This document shows, one piece after another, positions 5,661 through 12,324 of a DNA stretch of 18,831 nt (position 1 is its first letter; every line of letters starts with the position of its first letter). Made by a program: the position numbers and the translations under genes. Origin of the DNA: Coriobacteriia bacterium (GTDB taxonomy: Bacteria; Actinomycetota; Coriobacteriia; Coriobacteriales; UBA8131). Where the stretch lies: positions 1 to 18,831 of the forward strand of contig WQXZ01000011.1 of NCBI GenBank assembly GCA_009781525.1, written 5' to 3'. The notes beneath the pieces are model-generated. The model was not told the origin of the DNA. It did no database searches and worked only from the letters and a program-made list of their open reading frames with translations.

Positions 5661-8174
5661 TCAAAACACCCACAGCAATGATGCTCTATCAGGATAGCTT
5701 ATGACAAGCCCGTCTGCTGTGAAACGTATATGAATATCGCCCAGTTCATCGGTACGATACACTTCGACATCTGCTGCCGCCAGCGTTGCTAAGGTCTGAG
5801 CTGCCGGGTGCCCGTAGCGATTGTTCAGCCCTACGCTGATAATAGCCACCTGACAGGCCCAATCAGTTATCTGCCCAAGGTCGACAGCAGCTTTACTGCC
5901 ATGGTGGGCGACTTTTATGGCGATAAACCGAAGCTCTGGATAAGTTCTGGTTATTGCCTGCAGAATGTCCGCTTCTGCATCTGCGGTTAATAACACGCTC
6001 AAGTCAACTACTCCATCCGCCTCGTAGTCATAATTCAAGGCAGCAACGATGCAATCAGCGTTCCCACCCAGCCTGACAGGATGCTGAGGTAGGAGAATAA
6101 CCAACTCAAAGCGCGTCGAGAGCTGCAGGGTGTCACCTGCAGCTATCTCTCCGACACGGCTGCTTCCAACCAACTCGATAGCGTTGCTGATAGCTGACGA
6201 ATCGGCTTGCTCAGATAGCAAACCAGCCGCAAAGTAAACCATGTCAGGTTGCACTGTTCCGCTCAGTGCCGCAAGCGCTCCGCAGTGGTCATTATCTAAG
6301 TGAGTCAGAATCAGAGCGTCCAGCGAATACACCTGGTTTCTGGCTAAAGCCTGCCTAAGAGCGGTTGCATCAGCGCCAGTATCGATCAGGATTGTGATTC
6401 TTCCCTCCCTGATCAGCAAAGCATCACCTTGGCCAACATCGAGAATGACCAGTTCTGCTGGCCTTGGTTTGAGCGCCTGCCAGGACATAAAGACCAGCAA
6501 TGCACTTAGGCTGACCCCAAGAAGCTGCCAACGCCGCCTACTGGGTTCAGGCCAGAACCAGTAAAGTAATGCAGCAAAACCAAACGTCACTATTAAACAC
6601 AGCGGAAGAGATGTAGAGACAGGCGCAGATGCAAACCTGAACCTGGCCAGCGACTCTGCCAAAAAGCAGGTCAGGCTGCTGATCAGGTGCAACAGGCCGA
6701 CCATGGCTACCTGCACTGGAGGAAGAAAGCCAGCCAAAGTCAAGCCTGGTAGCCCGATAAGTAACATCATGCTGATAAGCGGGGTTACCAGCAGATTTGC
6801 AGGTAATGATATCAGCGTGATGCAGGCGAAAACTGGAATCGTCAGAGGTAAGGTTGCAAACTGAGCAGTTAGGCTAAGTGCAACAGGCTCAACTAAATAG
6901 CGCTTGATCAGGTTGTTGATTCTCTTGCTCTGCACTGGCTCATCGCCAACACCTTTCCTCAAAAAAAGCGCCGACGCAGACTCAAACCAGGCACTCACCA
7001 GTGGCAGAAAAACCCCGATACCGAAAACAGCAAAAACTGACAGCCAAAAACCCAAAGAGAAGACCGTTGGCGGGTGAACCAGAATCATCACACATGCAGT
7101 TGCTGTGAGCGCTGATGGCGAATGAGCACGTCGACCAAGCAGGCGTGACCCTTGCAGAAAAACCATCATCAGAGCAGATCGCAGTGCCGAAGGTTGCACT
7201 GCGGTGAGAACCACATAGGTACCTATCAAAAGCACCAGTACGAGTATCTCAACCCATGTGGACAGCTTCAGCTTCCGCATCGCCCAGACCAGCAGAGACG
7301 CGATGACCGCCAGATGCGAGCCTGACACTGCGACAAGATGCGATAGTCCAGTAACCCGAAAAGCCTCTGCAGAAAAACACTGGTTGAACTCACTGGAGTT
7401 TCCAAGCAAAACCCCCGACAAGAGCCAACCACTCTTGCCGCCATCAGTAGTCAGGAGCTGATACCTCTGCTGCCTGAAGGCAGCTGTTCTGCCAAGTAGG
7501 TCGGTTTCAAAGAACTGCTGGTCAATCGAGCTGACGCTAAATGAGCAGACAATGCCTTGGCGATAGAGAAACTCCTGCTTATCATTAAGTTGACGAACAC
7601 AACCTGTCACCTGAACAAAGCAACCATAGGCAGGAACATCACCATCCGGCCAAAACAGTCGACAGCGAAAACTCATACCGTTATCAAGGCAAACCGATGC
7701 GATGCTCATAGTACTGTAGCCACTGGGCGAAGGGTCACTGATGATACGGCACATTAGCTGTGTTGGCTGTGCCTTGGAAACATGGGCGAGCATGCTGTCG
7801 ACGCCACGCCAGTAGGAGCAGCCAAGCGCTGCAGCAAAACAAAAAATCGCAGCAGCCATAAGCAGCTTATTTATCGCCGAAGGCGCAAGCCTGTTAACCA
7901 GTGAAGCCGAAGCAACGCGTAGCTTGCCTTGCTGGCTTTGCTGGCTTTGCTGCCCCGGCTTTCTGCTGAACCACCAACCTGTCATGGAGGCGAGCGAGAT
8001 CACAGCAGGAATCACTGGCTCGAGCGCCTGATTATGCCAAGCCATTCGCTCGGTAATAAGCATTGCAGCCCAAATCAGCCCAAGTGGAACCAGCAGCACT
8101 GGAAGCATAGGCCGCACCACCTCTGCTAACAGTCTATTTGCAGTATCGGTCGTTTGTTCAATCGCAACTGTCAT
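5661..8174 (-). CDS. comEC: ComEC/Rec2-family DNA uptake channel protein
   Basis: An 837-residue inner-membrane protein that carries single-stranded DNA into the cytoplasm during transformation. It has two hydrophobic segments near residues 24-40 and 54-70 and another at 105-122, then a ComEC N-terminal OB-like region (about 135-220). The Competence domain follows, with the hallmark HLVAVSGSHLAVI (279-291) and QPSALRSALM (327-336), and a run of membrane helices to about 565. The C-terminal metallo-beta-lactamase-like domain has ILDVGQGDALLI (577-588), HLDNDH (625-630) and a later VAHHGSK. All usual modules are present and unbroken. The ATG at 8174 has only a weak Shine-Dalgarno (GATGAG) and lies 51 nt after comEA, so expression may depend on coupling. 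A 9-bp in-frame repeat near 7931-7948 encodes QQSQQSQQG in a cytoplasmic loop. Confidence 0.96.
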   Translation of the reverse strand: MTVAIEQTTDTANRLLAEVVRPMLPVLLVPLGLIWAAMLITERMAWHNQALEPVIPAVISLASMTGWWFSRKPGQQSQQSQQGKLRVASASLVNRLAPSAINKLLMAAAIFCFAAALGCSYWRGVDSMLAHVSKAQPTQLMCRIISDPSPSGYSTMSIASVCLDNGMSFRCRLFWPDGDVPAYGCFVQVTGCVRQLNDKQEFLYRQGIVCSFSVSSIDQQFFETDLLGRTAAFRQQRYQLLTTDGGKSGWLLSGVLLGNSSEFNQCFSAEAFRVTGLSHLVAVSGSHLAVIASLLVWAMRKLKLSTWVEILVLVLLIGTYVVLTAVQPSALRSALMMVFLQGSRLLGRRAHSPSALTATACVMILVHPPTVFSLGFWLSVFAVFGIGVFLPLVSAWFESASALFLRKGVGDEPVQSKRINNLIKRYLVEPVALSLTAQFATLPLTIPVFACITLISLPANLLVTPLISMMLLIGLPGLTLAGFLPPVQVAMVGLLHLISSLTCFLAESLARFRFASAPVSTSLPLCLIVTFGFAALLYWFWPEPSRRRWQLLGVSLSALLVFMSWQALKPRPAELVILDVGQGDALLIREGRITILIDTGADATALRQALARNQVYSLDALILTHLDNDHCGALAALSGTVQPDMVYFAAGLLSEQADSSAISNAIELVGSSRVGEIAAGDTLQLSTRFELVILLPQHPVRLGGNADCIVAALNYDYEADGVVDLSVLLTADAEADILQAITRTYPELRFIAIKVAHHGSKAAVDLGQITDWACQVAIISVGLNNRYGHPAAQTLATLAAADVEVYRTDELGDIHIRFTADGLVISYPDRASLLWVF

Positions 8175-8225
8175 TGATACTCATCATCACGTCACGCAGC
8201 CAGAGACACCCCAGGCATCCTTTGC

Positions 8226-9110
8226 TTATTTACAGATTAGATATGGCCGCATGTCTGCCAGTCGCTTCGCACCGATACCGGACACCTGCAGCAGATCATC
8301 AAGCGAGTCAAACGAACCGTGCTGGTTGCGATAATCGATTATTCTCTGCGCTGTTACCGGCCCGATGCCGGGAACAGTCTGTAAGGTAGCTGAATCAGCA
8401 CTGTTGATATCAACCGGAAAACCACTCTGGTTCCGATCGCTTGCAGCTCCCTGACTCCCAGGGTTCGTCTGCTGCCCTTGGCCAGATGTCGCACCACTAC
8501 CCTGACTGGTAGCCTGACCAACCAGGTCATTTCCTGCGAGCAGCTCACGTTCAGGAACCACGTCCTGATCTCTGAGCGCATCGATATCAGTCTGCGTGGG
8601 TATATGAACATGCGTACCGTCAAGCAGCGGCGCAGCAAGATTAACATAGTCGGATGCTGCATCATTAGATAAGCCACCGCATAGATTCACACCGTCAATC
8701 AGACGACTACCTGCAGGCAGCGACACAACACCAGGTTGATATACTGCTCCAGATATGTGTACAAAAATCGCTGTGGATAAACCCTCGTTTCCTGACGGAT
8801 AGGTGCCAGGTGTCGAGTTAGACAGCTCAATTGCAGACTGCTCACTTAGCTCCGCCTGCCCTACTCGTTCAGCTTGTTCGATACGCGACTGTTCGGAGTC
8901 AGCGACCTGTTCTTGTCTTTCGTTAACCTGTCCGGTTATGAGCGCAACCTTCTGCTGGTTGTTTCGCCAGTAGAGAGCAAGTACCAGTGCCGCCGCAAAT
9001 ACACAAACGATAACCACAGCAGGTTTAATGGTAAAGGAAAACTCCCTTGCCTCAAGCGCCTGCCTGGATTTACCTGCTTTACCGTTCCTGTTGTGTCGAT
9101 GTGCAAACAC
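8226..9110 (-). CDS. comEA: ComEA-family DNA receptor
   Basis: Membrane-anchored DNA-binding protein that hands double-stranded DNA to ComEC. With the start chosen here it has 294 residues: a basic N-terminus, one membrane anchor (about 29-47, KPAVVIVCVFAAALVLAL), a charged Gln/Glu-rich stretch, an SLBB-like domain (about 115-172, FVHISGAVYQPGVVSLPAG), a Gly/Ser/Gln-rich linker (196-230) and a C-terminal double helix-hairpin-helix (232-293, VDINSADSATLQTVPGIGP to VSGIGAKRL). The frame is open to a GTG at 9188. I prefer GTG 9110 because AAGGAGGT lies at 9121-9128, albeit with a long 10-nt spacing, and because the extra 26 residues are Cys-rich and unlike the family. The com genes downstream probably share its transcript. 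Confidence 0.93.
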   Translation of the reverse strand: MFAHRHNRNGKAGKSRQALEAREFSFTIKPAVVIVCVFAAALVLALYWRNNQQKVALITGQVNERQEQVADSEQSRIEQAERVGQAELSEQSAIELSNSTPGTYPSGNEGLSTAIFVHISGAVYQPGVVSLPAGSRLIDGVNLCGGLSNDAASDYVNLAAPLLDGTHVHIPTQTDIDALRDQDVVPERELLAGNDLVGQATSQGSGATSGQGQQTNPGSQGAASDRNQSGFPVDINSADSATLQTVPGIGPVTAQRIIDYRNQHGSFDSLDDLLQVSGIGAKRLADMRPYLICK

Positions 9111-9159
9111 CGTGTTGCATACCTCCTTTTTGTCCGAGCAGTAAGTATCGCAGTACAGT

Positions 9160-9209
9160 CTTAAAAAGCTTTCGCACGTAGCTATCACACACCTTAAAAG
9201 AATCTTAAA
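9160..9209 (-). promoter_or_regulatory. Three CTTAAA repeats in helical phase upstream of comEA
   Basis: CTTAAA (TTTAAG on the coding strand) occurs at 9160-9165, 9193-9198 and 9204-9209, spaced 33 and 11 bp, that is one helical turn and a multiple of it. They sit 50-100 bp upstream of the preferred comEA start, where a promoter or activator site is expected. No strong -35/-10 pair was found; an extended-10-like TGCGATACT lies just downstream. Confidence 0.35.
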
Positions 9210-9254
9210 GAAAGCTATAAGGCTTGGTGTCTTTGTGCTTTGGTGGCCTTATGC

Positions 9255-9286
9255 TTTGGTGGTTTGGCGCTTTGGTGGTTTGGCGC
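9255..9286. repeat. Two exact 16-bp tandem copies
   Basis: TTTGGTGGTTTGGCGC occurs twice head to tail (9255-9270, 9271-9286), preceded by degenerate TTTGGTGG copies from about 9230. Confidence 0.9.
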
Positions 9287-9371
9287 TGATTGACCGAGGT
9301 CATACGGTTCGGCTGAGTTCTGGCTGACAGAATGGTTGATTGCTTCCGGTATCGCAAATAAGGAGCACAGA

Positions 9372-9387
9372 TGGCGCCCAACCGCAA
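9372..9387 (+). repeat. Extra copy of the inverted-repeat core
   Basis: TGGCGCCCAACCGCAA is identical to 9658-9673 in the right arm of the 33-bp inverted repeat, in the same orientation. It is therefore the third copy of this motif in 300 bp. Confidence 0.85.
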
Positions 9388-9454
9388 TCAACCTTCGCCG
9401 GCTGCCAGCCACCGAGCCGCCAGCCACGCCCCCCAATCAACCCCCTCTGCCGAG

Positions 9455-9497
9455 CCTCGTCACACCCTCGTCAACCCTCGTCACGCCCTCGTCACGC
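9455..9497. repeat. Four tandem CCTCGTCAC-type units
   Basis: Units of 10-11 bp start at 9455, 9466, 9476 and 9487, each beginning CCTCGTCA; the last two are identical. Confidence 0.85.
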
Positions 9498-9528
9498 CCC
9501 CGATCAACCAATTCCGGGAATTCGCTTC

Positions 9529-9687
9529 TTTCTGCAACTTTTTTGCGGTTGGGTGCCAAAATCGCTGTATATTACGTTGCAAATGCAACAGACGTGTGGT
9601 ATATGCAACAGAAGTGTTGCATATACCACACTAGCTAGCTGTTAAAGTGTGCTTTTTTGGCGCCCAACCGCAAAAAAGTTGCAGAAA
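9529..9687. repeat. 33-bp inverted repeat enclosing a hairpin
   Basis: Left arm 9529-9561 and right arm 9655-9687 are inverted copies at 32 of 33 positions (core TGCAACTTTTTTGCGGTTGG). The single difference leaves a U-G pair in plus-strand RNA. A second matched pair, CCAATTCC (9508-9515) and GGAATTGG (9701-9708), lies 13 bp outside each arm, so the symmetry spans about 200 bp. The 93-bp interior contains the hairpin at 9595-9630. It resembles a MITE-like or palindromic repeat unit, but no target-site duplication or transposase is seen. Confidence 0.9.
9595..9630. repeat. Perfect 16-bp hairpin at the centre of the inverted repeat
   Basis: TGTGGTATATGCAACA (9595-9610), loop GAAG (9611-9614), then its exact reverse complement (9615-9630). 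No T-run follows on either strand, so it is not an intrinsic terminator. A related ATGCAACAGACGTG copy lies 20 bp to the left (9583-9596). Confidence 0.92.
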
Positions 9688-9730
9688 TTGCTCAAAAGCT
9701 GGAATTGGGTGGTACCGGGGCGCGGAGCGC

Positions 9731-9758
9731 GGGGGGGTTACGGGGGTGCAGAAGGGGG
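9731..9758 (+). other. G-quadruplex-type motif
   Basis: Runs of 7, 5 and 5 G are separated by loops of 4 and 7 nt. The 7-G run can supply two tracts, satisfying the G3+N1-7 pattern. A further GGGG lies about 10 nt upstream. It sits in the G-rich right flank of the inverted repeat. Confidence 0.6.
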
Positions 9759-9821
9759 CGCGGAGGATGAGAAGCGGGTCGCGGACAGGTTGCTGGGGTT
9801 GCTGGTTGCGAATGAGTGATG

Positions 9822-9857
9822 CAGGTTGATTTGGGGTTGGCGGACAGGTTGATTTGG
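9822..9857. repeat. Direct repeats of CAGGTTGATTTGG
   Basis: CAGGTTGATTTGG occurs at 9822-9834 and 9845-9857. The longer motif GCGGACAGGTTG occurs at 9781-9792 and 9840-9851. They are part of the G-rich, short-repeat flank to the right of the palindrome. Confidence 0.85.
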
Positions 9858-10000
9858 TGGTAAGGATTGGGAGAAACGAGGAGGAACGAAGGTCTGACAG
9901 AGTGGCACGTCGGACGCATGCTTGTTTGGCGCAGAGCACAGCATACTCAGGGCTAGCCTGTGCTGGGGCGGTATGCGAACTTGGTTTTCACGCTGAACTC

Positions 10001-10768
10001 TCAGAGGCCAAGCAAAGGAGCCAAACGACGAAACGGCAAACCGATTACGGTTTCTGTGTCGCCATCGAGGCTTTCAACCTGTTGCCCCCAGATACCTTGG
10101 ATGGCGTAGGATCCAGCTTTGTCATATGGCGGCTCAGCACTGACGTAGTGCTCGATGTCTGCCAGGCTATAATCCGCAAAAGTTACAAGCGCGGTGTCTG
10201 TGAAGCTTGTCTCGAGCATTGCAAAAGCGGTGTGACCAGCTGTATACGAAACTGGTTCGCCTATCTCACTTGACGATAAGGCTAGTTCAATCACACCTAC
10301 CGATGTCAGCACTGTATGCGTACGCCCTGCCAACAGCTGCAATGTCTCAATAGCCTTCTGCCTGTTCTCAGGCTTACCTAGAATGCCATCGCAATATACG
10401 ACTGTATCCGCCGCAACAACGATCACTTTCTGTTGGCTGGCGCACGCAGCGCACGCAGCGCACGCGGCGCACGCTGACCCTGCCGCATACACCGCGCCAG
10501 CAGCCCCACCCAAAGCAAGCCGCTCCACTACCGATCTCGCCTTTGCCAGTGCAAGCTCCTCCAGCAATGGCGGCAAACTGTCAAGCGAGGTACTCGGATC
10601 GATATACTCTTCGACATCAGGAGAATACACCTCTGGCTCAAAGCCGTGTGCCTTTAAGATATCCAAACGGCGAGGCGACGATGATGCCAGCACCAGGCGA
10701 ATCCTACTGCCGTCCGTCCCCAGCCCACCCGCGCAGAGCCTCGTAATATCACTGTCAGCCTGCGTCAT
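10001..10768 (-). CDS. maf: Maf family nucleoside triphosphate pyrophosphatase
   Basis: Hydrolyses non-canonical or modified nucleoside triphosphates (dTTP/UTP type in many members) to monophosphates. The family core is intact: LVLASSSPRRLDILKAHGF, the catalytic ADTVVYCDG, then GKP, GRTHTVLTSV, and the signature EPPYDKAGSYAIQG. Between the first helix block and ADTVV lies an unusual Ala/Gly/Cys-rich insertion of about 27 residues (AACAACAACA) encoded by a 9-bp tandem repeat. The start is uncertain. The frame is open to TTG 10801, which would overlap rluD by 8 nt. ATG 10768 is chosen here, although its ribosome site is weak. GTG 10693, eight bases after AGGA, would give the usual MLASSSPRR start. 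It is the last gene of the operon, followed by the 890-nt gap. Confidence 0.92.
   Translation of the reverse strand: MTQADSDITRLCAGGLGTDGSRIRLVLASSSPRRLDILKAHGFEPEVYSPDVEEYIDPSTSLDSLPPLLEELALAKARSVVERLALGGAAGAVYAAGSACAACAACAACASQQKVIVVAADTVVYCDGILGKPENRQKAIETLQLLAGRTHTVLTSVGVIELALSSSEIGEPVSYTAGHTAFAMLETSFTDTALVTFADYSLADIEHYVSAEPPYDKAGSYAIQGIWGQQVESLDGDTETVIGLPFRRLAPLLGL
10440..10475. repeat. Four 9-bp tandem repeats inside maf
   Basis: GCGCACGCA occurs four times in a row (third and fourth copies differ in the last base). Because the unit is a multiple of three, copy-number change would add or remove Ala-Cys-Ala without a frameshift. Confidence 0.9.
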
Positions 10769-10793
10769 ACCCGCGCAATAACCACATAACAAG

Positions 10794-11801
10794 CTATTCA
10801 AACAGCTCGCGCAGCCGAATACCGGCTTCAGTCATACCCAGACTGCGGGAACGCACTGTATCCAGCACCTCTCTCAGGTCGGCAGGCAGACGATCGGTGA
10901 ACTGCATCAGCTCGCCGGTTATCGGATGGTTGAAATCTAATGCGGAAGCATGTAAAAACTGCCTGTTCAAGCCGAGCTCCATGTTACCCTTGCGACGACC
11001 ACGCCCATACAGAGCGTCACCGACACAGGGATGGTGAGTGTATGCCAAATGAACCCGAATCTGATGAGTTCTCCCTGTAAACAAATTGCATTCAAGCAGG
11101 CAAAAGCCATCATCATACAGCCCTGACTCATAGCGCTCAAGCACCAGAAAACTGGTCAGTGCAGTCCGCGCTCTGGCATCACTACTGACCATATAACGCA
11201 CCCGATCCTTAGACCCCCGCGCTATCGGTGCATCAATTAGCCCACTATCCGTAGAAATGTAGCCGTGCACCAAAGCCAGATAACGGCGATTTACCTCACG
11301 CAGCTTAATAGCATCAGTCAGCACCCGGCCAGCCAGGTCGGTCTTCGCCACCAGCATCAGTCCGCTGGTGTCCATATCCAGACGATGAACAATTCCTGGC
11401 CGATCATCGCCCTGAATCAACGCCAGATTCTCATAACCACAATGAGCAATCAGCGCATTAACCAGTGTGCCTGAGCGATGTCCTGTCGACGGATGACATA
11501 CCAAACCAGCCGGCTTCGAAATCACCATCAGATAGTCATCCTCATAACGCACATCAAGCGGAATAAACTCAGCAACCAAACCTTCGGGTAGATCAACAAT
11601 CAGACTATAGGTAACCAGATCACCCTTGTTCAAGATACGACGTTTTACTGTGGATAAGAACCCGTTGACATAGACCAGACCAGACTCAATCATACGCACG
11701 GCTTGACCGCGGCTGATAACTTCCGGCTGCTCCGCCAACAGCGCATCGAGACGCTGTCCCTGCTCACCAGCAGCTACCTGGTACTCACACTCCTGCACCA
11801 T
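10794..11801 (-). CDS. rluD: RluD/RluA-family 23S rRNA pseudouridine synthase
   Basis: Isomerises specific uridines in structured RNA, most likely 23S rRNA helix 69 if it is a true RluD. The protein has 335 residues. An N-terminal S4 RNA-binding domain (about 16-67, GQRLDALLAEQPEVISRGQAV) is followed by the catalytic domain with GIVHRLDMDTSGLMLVAK (catalytic Asp142), RRYLALVHG, and CNLFTGRTHQIRVHLAYTHHP. ATG 11801 is preferred because AGGGAG lies six bases upstream. An upstream TTG at 11825 would add eight residues and has no ribosome site. The start overlaps the lspA stop by 17 nt, implying translational coupling. Symbol choice among RluA/C/D paralogues is by overall style and S4 domain, so the modified site is an inference. 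Confidence 0.9.
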   Translation of the reverse strand: MVQECEYQVAAGEQGQRLDALLAEQPEVISRGQAVRMIESGLVYVNGFLSTVKRRILNKGDLVTYSLIVDLPEGLVAEFIPLDVRYEDDYLMVISKPAGLVCHPSTGHRSGTLVNALIAHCGYENLALIQGDDRPGIVHRLDMDTSGLMLVAKTDLAGRVLTDAIKLREVNRRYLALVHGYISTDSGLIDAPIARGSKDRVRYMVSSDARARTALTSFLVLERYESGLYDDGFCLLECNLFTGRTHQIRVHLAYTHHPCVGDALYGRGRRKGNMELGLNRQFLHASALDFNHPITGELMQFTDRLPADLREVLDTVRSRSLGMTEAGIRLRELFE

Positions 11802-12324
11802 CGGCTGCTCCCTCTGTGTCGGCAACTAGATCCTCATCAGCGACCGAGCTTGTCCTACTGCTTATAAATATTGAAAGAAAAACCAGAATCGCTCCAATGG
11901 TAATTGCGCAATCAGCAATGTTAAAAACCGGAAAATCCATAAAAAGCAGGTTTAAAAAGTCAACAACCCGACCTGCCAGCAGGCGGTCGATTGCATTACC
12001 GATGCTGCCGCCGATAAAAATACCGAAGCCGATAACAACCATAGCTGGATGCTGCTTGACCGACATCAGATATGCAAGCACAACCGCAATCGTCACCACC
12101 GCTATTATTAAAAAGTAAACTCTCGCACCCTGCATGATTCCCCATGCTGCGCCACTGTTATATGTCAATCTGAACTCAATCATATTAGCAATAAACGGGC
12201 GAGCCCCTGCTGCCAGAGTTCGCTCGGCAATATCTTTGCTGATTCGATCGGCTACGACAACCATGGTTGCCAAAACCGCTATGACTAAAAGCGCGGACAG
12301 ACGCGGTACAGGTTTTCTGCGCAT
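11785..12324 (-). CDS. lspA: Lipoprotein signal peptidase II
   Basis: Membrane aspartic protease that removes the signal peptide from prolipoproteins after lipid attachment. The protein has 179 residues and four predicted membrane helices (about 9-26, 68-88, 92-108, 132-153). The family motifs are present: YNSGAAWG (55-62), GGSIGNAIDRL (105-115), VVDFLNL with Asp122, and FNIAD with Asp138, the catalytic pair. A Glu/Asp/Ala-rich tail of about 20 residues follows the last helix. The ATG at 12324 shares one base with the ileS stop (TGATG), with AGGTGA just upstream. A GTG one codon earlier is possible but badly spaced. It overlaps rluD downstream. The ileS-lspA-rluD order is common in bacteria. 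Confidence 0.95.
   Translation of the reverse strand: MRRKPVPRLSALLVIAVLATMVVVADRISKDIAERTLAAGARPFIANMIEFRLTYNSGAAWGIMQGARVYFLIIAVVTIAVVLAYLMSVKQHPAMVVIGFGIFIGGSIGNAIDRLLAGRVVDFLNLLFMDFPVFNIADCAITIGAILVFLSIFISSRTSSVADEDLVADTEGAADGAGV

Larger units (their letters stand above)
9210..10000. other. Long non-coding gap between maf and comEA
   Basis: Nearly 800 nt with no convincing protein gene. All open frames are short, Pro/Arg/Ser-rich and shifted across several frames by repeat structure. The plus strand is C-rich in the left part (33 C versus 11 G in 9391-9450) and G-rich in the right part (35 G versus 10 C in 9721-9780), changing around a central inverted repeat. No tRNA, riboswitch or insertion-sequence gene was recognised. 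Confidence 0.75.

Noticed and set aside
9111..9188. Upstream extension of ComEA to GTG 9188
   Set aside because: The extra residues are Cys-rich and unlike family members, and a strong AAGGAGGT lies after them, before GTG 9110. It remains a possible annotation.
9376..9554. attC-like pair GCCCAAC ... GTTGGGT suggesting an integron recombination site
   Set aside because: Only the copies at 9376 and 9549 have the right polarity. The spacing is long, the L-box symmetry is absent, and no integrase or cassette genes are present.
9595..9630. Intrinsic terminator for the nrnA-maf operon
   Set aside because: The stem is strong but AT-rich in its middle, and no T-run follows on the minus strand.
9371..9943. 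Several Pro/Arg/Ser-rich open frames on both strands in the maf-comEA gap, some sharing an FLQLFCGW-like peptide
   Set aside because: The shared peptide is just the inverted repeat read from both sides. The frames have no ribosome sites, no family resemblance, and composition dictated by C- or G-runs.
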